A stretch of DNA of 64,000 bases from Sphaerotilus microaerophilus (GCF_023734135.1 NZ_AP025730.1:2356001-2420000); one strand, 5' to 3'; shown: positions 1 to 9,087, counted from the stretch's first letter. The notes: generated by a model not told the origin, from the sequence alone. Numbers and translations are program-made.

Positions 1-3000
1 GTGCCGAACACCACCAGCAGGCGCGAACCGATCAGCGCCTGGCGCTGGGCCAGGCGCAGGTCCTTCCAGACGATGACGTTGATGGGGCCGGTCTCGTCCT
101 CCAGCGTGACGAAGACGGTGCCCTTGGCGGTGCCGGGCTGCTGGCGGGTGGTGACCAGGCCGCAGGCGCGCACGCTGCGGCCGTTGGGGAGGCGCGCCAG
201 CTCGGCGGCGCTGCGCACGCCGCGTGCGGCCAGCCGCTCGCGCAGCAGTGCCAGCGGGTGGCGGCGCAGCGTCAGGCCGGTGGCAGCGTAGTCCAGCGTG
301 ATGGCCTCGCCCTCGGGCGCTTCGAGCAGCGCGAGCTGGGCGTGCTCGCCGGATTCATCCACCGGCGCGCCGTGCAGCAGGCTGCCGCGCCCGCCGGAGC
401 GTGGGGCGGCCGCGGCCCAGACCTGCTCGCGGCGGTGGCCGGCCAAGTGGCCCAGTGCGTCGGCACGGGCCAGCACCTGCAGCTCGGCCGGGGTGAGGTC
501 GGCACGCCGCGCCAGGTCGGCCACGTCGGCGAACGGCCGCTCGGCCCGCGCGGCCAGCAGCCGGGCGATGGCCGCATCGGAGGCGCCCTTCACCAGCCGC
601 AGCCCCAGCCGCACGGCCGGCCTCTCTCCTCCCCCCTTTGAAAAAGGGGGGCCGGGGGGGATTTCCCCAGCAGCCTCCAGCGTGCAGTCCCACTCACTGG
701 CCGTCACATCCACCGGCCGCACCTCGACGCCATGCCGGCGGGCGTCCTGCACCAGCTGCGAGGGGCCGTAGAAGCCCATCGGCTGCGAGTTCAGCAGCGC
801 GGCCAGGAAGGCGGCCGGCTCGTGGCACTTCAGCCAGGCGCTCAGGTAGGCGATCAGCGCGAAGCCGAAGGCGTGGCTCTCCGGAAAGCCGTAATCACCA
901 AAGCCCAGGATCTGCCGGAAGATGCCCTCGGCGAACTCGCGCGCATAGCCGTTGGCCACCATGCCCTCGACCACCCGGTCCTGGAAGCGGTGCACGCCGC
1001 CCTTGCGCCGCCAGGCGGCCATCGCGCGGCGCATCTCGTCGGCCTCGCCGGCAGAGAAGCCGGCGGCGATCATGCACACCTGCATGACCTGCTCCTGGAA
1101 GATGGGCACGCCCAGGGTGCGCTTGAGCGCCGCATCCAGCGCCGGGTAGGGCGAGTCGGCGCGCTCGCGGCCCTGCTTGCGCTTCAGGTAGGGGTGCACC
1201 ATGCCGCCCTGGATCGGGCCGGGGCGCACGATGGCCACCTCGATCACCAGGTCGTAGAACTTGTCGGGCCGCAGCCGCGGCAGCATGCTCATCTGCGCGC
1301 GGCTCTCGATCTGGAAGGTGCCCACGGTGTCGGCGCGCCGGATCATCGCGTAGGTGGCGCCATCCTCGCGCGGGATGTGCTGCGGCGTCCAGGGCTCGCG
1401 TGCCGGGTCCTGCGTGGCAGCCCAGGCCTCGGCGGTGCGGCCATGCCAGGCGTTGGTCAGCTGCAGCGTCTTGCGCAGCACGGTGAGCATGCCCAGGGCG
1501 AGCACGTCGACCTTGAGCAGGCCGAGCGACTCCAGGTCGTCCTTGTCCCACTGGATGACGTGGCGCCCGGCCATGGCGGCCGGCTCGATGGGCACCAGCC
1601 GCGAGAGCTTGTCGCGCGAGATCACGAAGCCGCCGCTGTGCTGCGAGAGGTGGCGCGGGAAGCTCAGCAGCGTGGTGGTCAGCTCCAGCCACTGCTGCGT
1701 GACCGGCGCGGCGGGGTCCAGCCCATGTTCGGCCAGCCGGGCAAGCGACTCCTCGCGGCGGTCGAACCACTGGTGCGACTTGGCCACCGCGTCGATCAGC
1801 CGCGCGTCCAGGCCGAGTGCGCGGCCCACGTCGCGCAGGGCGCCGCGCACGTGGTAGGTGGACACGGCGGCGGCCAGCGCGGTGCGGTCGCGCCCGTACT
1901 TGGCGTAGATGTACTGGATGACCTCCTCGCGCCGCTCATGCTCGAAGTCCACGTCGATGTCCGGCGGCTCGCCCCGCTCGCGGCTGACGAAGCGCTCGAA
2001 CAGCAACGTCGTCTGCGTCGGGTCCACCTCGGTGATGCCCAGGCAGTAGCAGACCGCCGAGTTGGCCGCCGAGCCGCGGCCCTGGCAGAGGATGCCCTGG
2101 CCGCGGGCAAAGTTGACGACGTCGTAGACCGTCAGGAAGAAGGCCTCGTAGTGCAGCTCGGCGACCAGCGCCAGCTCGCGCTCGATCTGCGCGCTCACGG
2201 CCTGGGGCACGCCCTCGGGGTGGCTGTGCGGCGGGTAGCGTCGCGCGGCGCCGGCCAGCGTCTCGTGGCGCAGCCAGCTGGTGGTGCTGTGGCCGGGCGG
2301 CACGATCTCCTGCGGGTATTCGTAGCGCAGCTCGTCCAGGCTGAAGTCGCAGCCGTCGGCGAGGCGCAGCGTTTCGTCCAGCCAGGCGCGGCGGTAGATC
2401 TGCGCCAGCGCCAGGCGGGGGCGCAGGTGCTGCTCGGCGTTGCGTGCCAGCAGCGCGCCGCAGTCGCTGAGCGCGGCGCGGTGGCGCACGGCGGTCAGCG
2501 TGTCGGCCAGCGGCTTGCGGGAGCGCACGTGCATGCGCACGTCGCCCAGCGCGACGATGGGCACCCCGGTGGCCTCGCTGGCGGCCTGGGCCCAGGCGCT
2601 GCGCAGGCTGTCGTCGGCGTGCTGCAGCAGTGCCAGGCCGAGGCGGGCGCGCTCGCCGAAAGCGGCCGCGGCCCAGCGGGCCTGGGCGAGGGTGCGCTCG
2701 GCACCGTCGATGGGGGTGGCGGCATCGGCGGCATCGGCGGCTTCGGCGGGATCAGCCGGGTCGATGGGGACCTCCGGGTCGTCCGCGGCACAGCGTGGCA
2801 GCACGATGGCCCAGCAGCCTGGTGCGCCGCGAAGGTGGCTGGCGCTGTCGGGGCCCTGCGCCAGATCGTCCACGCCCAGCGCGTACTCGCCCTTGGGCCG
2901 TCGGCTGCGCGCCAGGGTGATCAGCTCGGCCAGGTTGCCGTAGCCCTCGCGGTGGCGGGCGATCAGCAGCAGCCGGCCGCCCGGGCCGCTGCGGCCGGCG

Positions 3001-3347
3001 GCGAGGCGAAACGAGGCGCCGACCAGCAGCCGCAGCGGGTTGCCGGCCTGGCGTTGGCGCTTGGCCTCCTCGTGGGCGCGCACCACGCCGGCCAGCGAGC
3101 ACTCGTCGGTGATGGCCAGCGCGGCGTAGCCCAGCTGGGCCGCACGGGCCACCAGCTCCTCGGCGTGCGAGGCGCCGTCCAGGAAGCTGAAGTTGCTGCG
3201 GCAGCACAGCTCGGCATAGGCCGGCAGCGCGCCGAAGGTGCCGAGCGGGCCCGGCAGGCCGAGCGGGCCGATGGAGCCGCTGTCGCGCGGGCCGGCCAGC
3301 GGCGGCACGGGCGGCGGCTCCTTGGCGGGCTGGGCGGGTTCGGGCAT
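1..3347 (-). CDS. dnaE2: Error-prone DNA polymerase DnaE2/ImuC (3' end beyond window)
   Basis: C-family translesion polymerase that extends DNA synthesis across lesions together with ImuA and ImuB. About 1115 codons are visible and the frame is still open at the window edge, so the C-terminus is missing. The N-terminal PHP-like region reads NFSFLDGASH. The polymerase core has GRGSAANSAVCYCLGIT and the catalytic aspartate motif PPDIDVDF near residue 463. An OB-fold-like segment (VFVTLEDETGPINVIVWKD) lies close to the edge. The ATG at 3347 follows the imuB stop by 41 bp; the first ~45 residues are Pro/Gly-rich and could be a non-conserved extension. A palindromic repeat is inserted in frame at about 628-664. 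It is the last gene of the LexA-controlled imuA-imuB-dnaE2 set. The identification is secure; the exact start is less so. Confidence 0.95.
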   Translation of the reverse strand, partial: MPEPAQPAKEPPPVPPLAGPRDSGSIGPLGLPGPLGTFGALPAYAELCCRSNFSFLDGASHAEELVARAAQLGYAALAITDECSLAGVVRAHEEAKRQRQAGNPLRLLVGASFRLAAGRSGPGGRLLLIARHREGYGNLAELITLARSRRPKGEYALGVDDLAQGPDSASHLRGAPGCWAIVLPRCAADDPEVPIDPADPAEAADAADAATPIDGAERTLAQARWAAAAFGERARLGLALLQHADDSLRSAWAQAASEATGVPIVALGDVRMHVRSRKPLADTLTAVRHRAALSDCGALLARNAEQHLRPRLALAQIYRRAWLDETLRLADGCDFSLDELRYEYPQEIVPPGHSTTSWLRHETLAGAARRYPPHSHPEGVPQAVSAQIERELALVAELHYEAFFLTVYDVVNFARGQGILCQGRGSAANSAVCYCLGITEVDPTQTTLLFERFVSRERGEPPDIDVDFEHERREEVIQYIYAKYGRDRTALAAAVSTYHVRGALRDVGRALGLDARLIDAVAKSHQWFDRREESLARLAEHGLDPAAPVTQQWLELTTTLLSFPRHLSQHSGGFVISRDKLSRLVPIEPAAMAGRHVIQWDKDDLESLGLLKVDVLALGMLTVLRKTLQLTNAWHGRTAEAWAATQDPAREPWTPQHIPREDGATYAMIRRADTVGTFQIESRAQMSMLPRLRPDKFYDLVIEVAIVRPGPIQGGMVHPYLKRKQGRERADSPYPALDAALKRTLGVPIFQEQVMQVCMIAAGFSAGEADEMRRAMAAWRRKGGVHRFQDRVVEGMVANGYAREFAEGIFRQILGFGDYGFPESHAFGFALIAYLSAWLKCHEPAAFLAALLNSQPMGFYGPSQLVQDARRHGVEVRPVDVTASEWDCTLEAAGEIPPGPPFSKGGGERPAVRLGLRLVKGASDAAIARLLAARAERPFADVADLARRADLTPAELQVLARADALGHLAGHRREQVWAAAAPRSGGRGSLLHGAPVDESGEHAQLALLEAPEGEAITLDYAATGLTLRRHPLALLRERLAARGVRSAAELARLPNGRSVRACGLVTTRQQPGTAKGTVFVTLEDETGPINVIVWKDLRLAQRQALIGSRLLVVFG
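628..664. repeat. GC-rich palindromic repeat inside dnaE2
   Basis: The core is a perfect 9-bp inverted repeat, CCCCCCTTT-gaa-AAAGGGGGG (631-651), followed by a G-run and ATTT. Read in the dnaE2 frame it encodes the short insert IPPGPPFSKGGG between conserved polymerase segments. Elements of this shape (C-run, TTT, AAA, G-run, then GGGGGATTT) are common dispersed intergenic palindromes in several bacteria and give the tell-tale peptide PP.PPF.KGG when read through. That it belongs to such a dispersed family is inference, because only one copy is in the window. Confidence 0.65.
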
Positions 3348-3388
3348 GGGGCGGTTGGCCGCAGTCGGCTGGGCAGTCAGCGGGGCAG

Positions 3389-5014
3389 TCAGCCGAACAG
3401 GCCGTGCAGGAACCAGCGCGGCGTGGCCAGTTCACCCGCGTCTGCTGCGGTTGCCGGGCTGCGGTCACGGTAGACCCAGCACAGCGTGCCGTCGTCGGCC
3501 AGCGCCACGTGGTAGTCGCGCCGCACCAGGGCGCCGTCGTGCCAGCCGGTCTCGATGCGCTCGGCGCGGGTGAGCAGGCGCAGTGGCTGGCCGAGGTGGA
3601 CGGGCAGCTCGCCGTTCCGGCTCAGGGGCAGCGGCTGCGGCGTGGCCAGCAGCCAGGTGGGGCGGGGCAGGCCGTGGTCGGCGCTCGGCGGGCGGCGGGC
3701 AGGGGTGCCAGCCGCCCCCGTCCTGATCCCCACCTCGGCCGGCAGGCGGCGCTCCGCGTGTTCGGGGCGGGCATCGGCCTGCAGCTGGATGCATTGCACT
3801 TGGTCGGCGCCGAGCCGGGCGCGCAGGCGGTCGATCAGGCCGGCCCGGGCATCGGCGTGGGTCTGGTCGTCCAGGGCGTCGGGCAGCAGCGCCCGGGGCC
3901 GGCCGGCGTCGGGCAGGTGGCGGGTGAGATCGAGCGTCAGGCGGTCCACCGGGGCGCGCAGCTCAATGCGTTGCAGGCGTTCGCGCAGCAGCGTCAGCAG
4001 GTGCGCCGCGTCGCGGCTGGGGGTGGCCAGGTCGAGCGTCAGCACATCGTCGGCCAGCCGGCGGCGTGCGCCGTATTCATGCTGCAGGCGCAGCTCGATG
4101 CCCTGCGCTGCCCGCCAGCGCAGCGCCAGCCAGCCGCACAGGGCCTGCACCAGCGGGGCCAGGGCGGCTTCGAGCGCCGGCACCGCTTCGGCCGGATGAG
4201 GCAGTTCGAGGCCGAGCCGGCAGGCCTCGGGCGGCTCGAACCAGCGGCGCGGGTCGGGGCGCCGGCCTTCGGCGCGGTCCAGCGCGTCCAGCCAGGCCGC
4301 GGCCCCGCGCCGGGCCAGGCCGCTGCGGGGCAGCCGGCGCAGGTCGGCCACGCGGCGGGCACCGAGGGCCTGCAGCATCTGCAGGCTGTCGGCCGTGGTG
4401 TCGATCGCCTTGTCCACCGGATTGGCGAGGAAGCCGGCCACCAGCGCCAGCGGCAGGGGCTGCAGGGCCCGCCGGGTGCTGGCCAGCTGGATGCAGCGGC
4501 GGCGCGGCCCTGGCGGCCGGCGGCCCCTGCGATCCGGCGGGTCGGCCTGCGCGGCCAGCCACTGCGCCGCCAGCGGCGTGGCCGCCAGGCCGCAGCGCAG
4601 GGTGAAGCCGCTGCCGCGTGCCAGCGCCAGGGCCCGGCGCAGCAGGGCGCGCAGGCCACCGAACAGGCGCAGGCTGGCGTGGATGTCCAGCAGCAGCTGG
4701 GCCGGCGGAGCGATCTCGATGCTGGGCGTCAGGCTACCCAGCGCCAGCGCCAGGCGCTGCAGGGCGGCCGCCTCGCGCACCGGGTCGCGCGCCAGCAGCA
4801 GGGCCTGCGGGGCCAGCGCCTGGGCGCTGCCGAGCCGTTGCCCGGGCACCGCCCCCAGGCCGCGGGCGGCGGGGTTGGCGCTGCAGACCAGGCGCGCGCC
4901 GCGGCCGTCGGCCTCCCAGACCAGCACCGGCAGGGCCGCCAGCGGCTCAGGCCAGGGCCCGAGGGCGTCCAGCGGGAGTTGCGGCAGGTGCAGGCACAAC
5001 CACAGGGCGTGCAT
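3389..5014 (-). CDS. imuB: ImuB, DinB/UmuC-like Y-family polymerase homologue
   Basis: Protein of 541 residues that acts as the adaptor of the mutasome, linking ImuA, DnaE2 and the sliding clamp. The N-terminus MHALWLCLHLPQLPLDAL matches ImuB rather than active Y-family polymerases: the N-terminal catalytic aspartate region is replaced by LHLPQLPLD, and the SIDE-like motif by LLLDIHASLRLFGG. The protein is therefore predicted to be catalytically inactive, as is known for ImuB. A QPLPL peptide at residues 460-464 resembles a beta-clamp-binding motif. The start overlaps the 3' end of imuA by 68 bp, implying coupled translation, and dnaE2 follows after 41 bp. Confidence 0.93.
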   Translation of the reverse strand: MHALWLCLHLPQLPLDALGPWPEPLAALPVLVWEADGRGARLVCSANPAARGLGAVPGQRLGSAQALAPQALLLARDPVREAAALQRLALALGSLTPSIEIAPPAQLLLDIHASLRLFGGLRALLRRALALARGSGFTLRCGLAATPLAAQWLAAQADPPDRRGRRPPGPRRRCIQLASTRRALQPLPLALVAGFLANPVDKAIDTTADSLQMLQALGARRVADLRRLPRSGLARRGAAAWLDALDRAEGRRPDPRRWFEPPEACRLGLELPHPAEAVPALEAALAPLVQALCGWLALRWRAAQGIELRLQHEYGARRRLADDVLTLDLATPSRDAAHLLTLLRERLQRIELRAPVDRLTLDLTRHLPDAGRPRALLPDALDDQTHADARAGLIDRLRARLGADQVQCIQLQADARPEHAERRLPAEVGIRTGAAGTPARRPPSADHGLPRPTWLLATPQPLPLSRNGELPVHLGQPLRLLTRAERIETGWHDGALVRRDYHVALADDGTLCWVYRDRSPATAADAGELATPRWFLHGLFG

Positions 5015-5891
5015 GGGGGGGCTCTTTCGGCAGGGTGGGGGCCGGCGGGATCGCCGGAATCGTCGGGATCGGCAGGCTGGCCGGGCGGGGTTGGGGCAGC
5101 GGTTGACCCAGGCGATGCGCCAGCACGGCGCCCAGGGCCGCGGTGCTGTCCAGGCTGAGCGGCTCCTCCCGCGGCGGGCCGCGGCGCTTGAGCAGATGCA
5201 CCTGCAGCCGGCCGGGGGCCTGCGCCTCGATGCGGCAGGCCAGCCGCAGCGAGGCCGGGGAGGACTGGGCGGCCGTGGCCTGCGGGCGCAGCACCCACAG
5301 CAGGGCGCGGCCGGCCTGGGCGGCCAGGTGCAGGCGGCGCAGGTCCAGGCCGATCCCCGGGCTGTGCTGCGTGCCCTGCTGCGTGCGGTGTTGTGGGCTG
5401 TCGTGCGGTCCGTGGTGCTGGCCCGCGGCCGGCCAGGCCCACCAGATCACCGCGCCGACCCCACCCGCGCGCAGGGCCTGCTCGGCGGCCCAGGCCCCAT
5501 CGGCGGGGCTGGCCACCGCCACCCACAGCAGCTGCGGCAGGGCCAGCCCCAGCGTGGCCAGGCCGGGGCCGTGAGACCGCCAGCTTCCCGCACCGGCCGG
5601 AGGTGCGCCGATGCACACCACGGTCTGCCCCGGGGAGGCGGCCTCGCCGCGGGTCAGCCGGGCCAGCGCAGGGGCCAGCAGCCGCCACTCGCCCTGGCCG
5701 GGGCCGGCCAGCAGCAGCTCGCACAGGTTGCCCTGCGGCCAGCCGCCGCCCGGCAGTTCGGCATCCAGCGCGGCGAACCCGCTCGGGCAGGTGGGGGTGG
5801 CCAGCTGCGCCAGCTGGTCGGCACGCCACAGCGCTGCCGGCCAGGGTTGGCCTTGCAGGGCGTCGATGGGGTCGAGGGCGGTGGCGGGCAT
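4947..5891 (-). CDS. imuA: ImuA, RecA-like translesion synthesis accessory protein
   Basis: RecA/SulA-related partner of ImuB and DnaE2 in SOS mutagenesis, 314 residues from the ATG at 5891. The N-terminal half carries the ImuA-type segment FAALDAELPGGGWPQGNL followed by ELLLAGPGQGEWRLL, a degenerate Walker A region. The C-terminal ~60 residues are Pro/Ala-rich and overlap imuB. The frame is open upstream to 6080, but the ATG at 5891 lies 24 bp downstream of a perfect LexA box and begins the conserved sequence, so longer starts were rejected. No strong ribosome-binding site is visible before it. Transcription is expected to be induced by DNA damage. Confidence 0.88.
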   Translation of the reverse strand: MPATALDPIDALQGQPWPAALWRADQLAQLATPTCPSGFAALDAELPGGGWPQGNLCELLLAGPGQGEWRLLAPALARLTRGEAASPGQTVVCIGAPPAGAGSWRSHGPGLATLGLALPQLLWVAVASPADGAWAAEQALRAGGVGAVIWWAWPAAGQHHGPHDSPQHRTQQGTQHSPGIGLDLRRLHLAAQAGRALLWVLRPQATAAQSSPASLRLACRIEAQAPGRLQVHLLKRRGPPREEPLSLDSTAALGAVLAHRLGQPLPQPRPASLPIPTIPAIPPAPTLPKEPPHARPVVVPAPAATPAGRPRALA

Positions 5892-5914
5892 GGGCGATAG
5901 GGGTGTCCAGTAAA

Positions 5915-5930
5915 CTGTATTTTTATACAG
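5915..5930. promoter_or_regulatory. LexA (SOS) box upstream of imuA
   Basis: The sequence CTGTATTTTTATACAG is an exact CTGT-N8-ACAG palindrome matching the LexA operator of beta- and gammaproteobacteria. It sits 24 bp before the imuA start and 211 bp before the divergent EF-hand gene, so imuA-imuB-dnaE2 is the likely target. Confidence 0.92.
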
Positions 5931-6141
5931 TATTTTGATCGCCATGGACAGCCTCCACCGGCCGTCATCGGGCGGTTTTCTGGGTGGCTTTCTGTCTGAG
6001 CGTGAAGCGCATGCGCACTCTGTTGCGCCCCTGTATCCCGCAGGTGAAGGCGGCCGCCGCGGGCGGCCTGTTCGTCGCATGCGCCGGGGCGGCGGCTGCC
6101 TAAGCTGGGGTTTTGATCAACCAGCCAGAAAGGACTTCACC

Positions 6142-6909
6142 ATGAACATCGGCAGTGTGGGCTCGGCGGGCAGCGCCTGGGCCACGCAGATGCAGCGCGG
6201 CCAGGGTGCCCAGCGCACCGAAGGCGCCCAGGGCATGGAGGAGCTGTTCGCCCAGATCGACAGCGATGGCGACGGCAATGTCACCCAGGGTGAGTTCGAG
6301 GCGTTCAAGCCGACCGAATCGTCCGACTCGGCGGCGGCCTCGACCGCGTCGTCGTTCAACGTCGAGATGTCGACCTCCCAGTTCGCTGCGCAGATGGGGG
6401 GTGGCGGGCACGGTGGGCGCGGCACGCACGGTGCCGGCGGGCCGCCGCCTTCGCTGTCGGAAAGGGACAGCGATGACGACGGCAGCATCAGCGCCGAGGA
6501 GTTCGGCATCGGCAGCGACAGCACCGCGACCCAGGATGCCAAGGCCACCGAGCTGTTCAGCCGGATCGACAGCGACGGCAGCGGCGAGCTGAGCAGCGAG
6601 GAGGTGGAGGCCTTCGAATCGATGATGGCCGAGCAGCGCACCCAGGGCCCGGGCGGCGGCGACCCGCTGGCGACGCTGGACGCCGACGAGGACGGTTCGG
6701 TGAGCGCCGAGGAGTTCGGCCTGGAGGACGCCACCGCACAGATGCAGCAGCTCTTCAAGGCCATCGACGGCGACGAGGATGGCTCGCTGAGCACCGAGGA
6801 GCTCAAGAGCTTCCAGGAGCAGATGCAGGCCATGCAGGCGCAGCACTATGCGCAGGTGGCCGCCAATGGGGTGACCGCCGATGCCGCGGCGGTGAGCACG
6901 ACGGCCTGA
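6142..6909 (+). CDS. EF-hand calcium-binding protein with five loops
   Basis: Acidic protein of 255 residues with five canonical 12-residue EF-hand loops starting near residues 40 (DSDGDGNVTQGE), 109 (DSDDDGSISAEE), 143 (DSDGSGELSSEE), 180 (DADEDGSVSAEE) and 209 (DGDEDGSLSTEE). Calcium binding is therefore strongly predicted. There is no clear signal peptide or membrane segment; residues ~65-105 are Ser/Ala- and Gly/His-rich linker. The ATG at 6142 follows an AAAGGA ribosome-binding site; the open frame extends upstream to 5935 but is not conserved-looking. Some databases label similar proteins XopAW-like type III effectors, but nothing here shows type III secretion. It faces the M50-HlyD gene tail to tail with 27 bp between them. 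Confidence 0.85.
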   Translation: MNIGSVGSAGSAWATQMQRGQGAQRTEGAQGMEELFAQIDSDGDGNVTQGEFEAFKPTESSDSAAASTASSFNVEMSTSQFAAQMGGGGHGGRGTHGAGGPPPSLSERDSDDDGSISAEEFGIGSDSTATQDAKATELFSRIDSDGSGELSSEEVEAFESMMAEQRTQGPGGGDPLATLDADEDGSVSAEEFGLEDATAQMQQLFKAIDGDEDGSLSTEELKSFQEQMQAMQAQHYAQVAANGVTADAAAVSTTA

Positions 6910-6936
6910 AGGACCTTGAGGACCTGAGGGGCCTGA

Positions 6937-9087
6937 TCAGAACCCGCCTTCGCGCACCCACACCTCGGCCACCGCCGTCCAGCCGCGTTGCCAGAGGCTG
7001 CGCGCCGGCAGGTCGAGCACGATGTGGCCGCGCCAGTGGCGCAGGGTCAGTGCCGGGGCGCTGTCCAGGGTCAGCTCGACGCGGTAGAGCGGCTGCACCG
7101 GCAGCCACTGGCCGCTGTGCTCGCGCGCCTCGATCAGGCCGCCCTGGGCCTGGGCCAGCACGGCCTCGGGCATCACCGCGCTGGCGTGGGGGGCGATGCT
7201 GACGATGCGGGCGCCGTGGCGCTGCAGCGGCTGGGCGTCGGCGATGAAGTGGGCGGCCTCCCCGTTGCGCAGCTGCCGCGCGGCGGCTTCGGACACGTAG
7301 GCCACCACCCGCCAGGGCGCCGGGCTCGCCAGCTTGAGCAGCGGCTGGCGTGCGCTCACCGGGGCGCCGACGCGCAGGCTGGGGTCGAGGTCGACCACCA
7401 CCGCGTCGAACGGGGCCTGGGGCTGGTAGCGGCCCAGTTCCTCGGTGATGGCGCGGGCTTCGTCGCGCGCGGTGGCCAGTGCGGCCTGCAGGGAGTTCCA
7501 TTGCGCCTGCTGCTCACCGCCCAGCGAGGCGGCGCTCACCTGCTGTTCCAGCTGCTGCACCCGCGCGGCGTTCATGGCCAGCCGGGCCGTCAGCGCCGGG
7601 GCGTCGGCACTCAGCAGCAGTTCGCCCTGGCGCACCGGCTGGCCCAGGCGCAGCGGCAGGCTGCGCAGCGTGGCGCTGGCCGGCAAGTGCAGCACCAGCT
7701 CGCGCGCCGGGGCGAGCAGGGCGCCGGCGGTTTCGCGCACCGGCCAGGGCAGTGCCGCCAGCGCCGCCAGCCCGAGCAGGCCGATCAGCGTCAGGCGTGC
7801 GCGCGGCTGGCGCTGCCAGACACTGCGGGCGCGGGCCCAGTCGCGCAGCTCGCGCCACAGCGGCGCGGCGATGAACCAGCCCAGCTCCACCGCCAGCAGC
7901 ACGATGCCCAGGGCCTTGAAGGCGTAGGTGTAGACCATCCAGGCGATGCCGAGGTAGAGCATCAGCCGGTAGCCCCAGGTGGCCCAGGCGAAGGCGATCA
8001 GCCCGCGCCGCCGGGCGCTGGTGCAGGCCTCCGGCGCCTCGGCCTGCCAGCCCAGCAGCACGCGGCGCAGCTGCCAGCGCGCCAGCGCGAAGGCGCGCTC
8101 GTGCAGGTTGGGCAGGTCCAGCGCATCGCTGAGCAGGAAGTAGCCGTCGAAGCGCATGAAGGGGCTGAGGTTGACCAGCACCGTGCTCACCCAGGTCATC
8201 GTTGCGACGATGAAGGCGGCGGTGCGCAGCGCACCGTCGGGCAGCAGCACCCAGGCGAGGGTCGCCCAGGCGGCCAGCGTGAGTTCGGTGCGCACCCCGG
8301 CTGCGGCGATGTGCATGCGCGAGCGGGTATCGGCCAGCCGCCAGGCCTCGCTGGTGTCGGTGTAGGCCACCGGCCAGAGCACCATGAAGGCCACGCCCAT
8401 GGTCGGCACGCGCAGGCCGTGGTGCTTGGCCACCAGCGCGTGGCCGAACTCGTGGGCCAGTTTCACGCTCACCAGCGTCAGGCCGTAGAGCAGCGCGCCG
8501 CGCCAGGAGAGCAGGTCCAGCCACTGGTGGGCGGCCTGGTCCCACTGGCGGGCCAGGCCGGCCAGCCCGACGGCCAGCACCGCCACGCTCAGGCGGGTGA
8601 AGGCCGCGCCGCCCAGCCAGGCCAGGCGAGGCAGCAGGCGCTGGAGCAGCCGGTCCGGGTCAAGCAGCGGGATGCGGAAAAACAGGTAGTGGTGCAGCAA
8701 CCAGGTCAGTGCCGAGCGCAGGTCGCCAACCGGTGCGTGGGGCGCTGAGGGCGGCTGCTGCAGCTGCACCCACTGGTGGCGCCGTGCGAGGTCGAGCACC
8801 TGCTGGACGTGGGCGTCGTCGACCACCAGCGTGGTCTGGTCGCAGATCTGCTGGGCGATCAGGGCCGCGTCGGCCAGCCACCAGCGGCACAGCACCTCGT
8901 AGGTCAGCCAGTCGATGCGGTGGAAGCGGTGGCGCACCGGGTCGTGCAGGGTCCAGCTGGGCTGGCCGTCGGGCAGTGCGGCGCCATGGTGCAGCTGCAG
9001 GTCCTCGCGCAGGGCGGGCCAGGGCAGGGCAGGCTGTGGTGCCGACCGGGCCGGCAGCGTCAGGGCAGGGACAGAGATGGCATTCAC
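6937..9087 (-). CDS. M50 (site-2) zinc metalloprotease fused to HlyD-type adaptor domain
   Basis: Multi-pass inner-membrane protein of 716 residues. Residues ~50-110 look like a PqqD-type winged helix. Membrane helices follow with the zinc motif HEFGH at 212-216 and the matching second M50 motif NLSPFMRFDGY, with its aspartate at 314, so the protease site appears intact. From about residue 435 there is one more membrane span and then a periplasmic barrel-sandwich/coiled-coil HlyD region (LGQPVRQGELLL, then a Gln/Ala-rich helix pair and a second half-lipoyl motif). It is the last gene of the tolC-adaptor-giant protein operon and overlaps the preceding HlyD gene by 4 nt (ATGA). The role is unknown; intramembrane cleavage or handling of the giant protein during export is inferred from context. 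Confidence 0.85.
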   Translation of the reverse strand: MNAISVPALTLPARSAPQPALPWPALREDLQLHHGAALPDGQPSWTLHDPVRHRFHRIDWLTYEVLCRWWLADAALIAQQICDQTTLVVDDAHVQQVLDLARRHQWVQLQQPPSAPHAPVGDLRSALTWLLHHYLFFRIPLLDPDRLLQRLLPRLAWLGGAAFTRLSVAVLAVGLAGLARQWDQAAHQWLDLLSWRGALLYGLTLVSVKLAHEFGHALVAKHHGLRVPTMGVAFMVLWPVAYTDTSEAWRLADTRSRMHIAAAGVRTELTLAAWATLAWVLLPDGALRTAAFIVATMTWVSTVLVNLSPFMRFDGYFLLSDALDLPNLHERAFALARWQLRRVLLGWQAEAPEACTSARRRGLIAFAWATWGYRLMLYLGIAWMVYTYAFKALGIVLLAVELGWFIAAPLWRELRDWARARSVWQRQPRARLTLIGLLGLAALAALPWPVRETAGALLAPARELVLHLPASATLRSLPLRLGQPVRQGELLLSADAPALTARLAMNAARVQQLEQQVSAASLGGEQQAQWNSLQAALATARDEARAITEELGRYQPQAPFDAVVVDLDPSLRVGAPVSARQPLLKLASPAPWRVVAYVSEAAARQLRNGEAAHFIADAQPLQRHGARIVSIAPHASAVMPEAVLAQAQGGLIEAREHSGQWLPVQPLYRVELTLDSAPALTLRHWRGHIVLDLPARSLWQRGWTAVAEVWVREGGF

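Noticed and set aside
732..5158. Long plus-strand frames (913 and 584 codons) opposite dnaE2 and imuB
   Set aside because: GC-rich shadows; the minus strand holds complete polymerase motifs in one frame.
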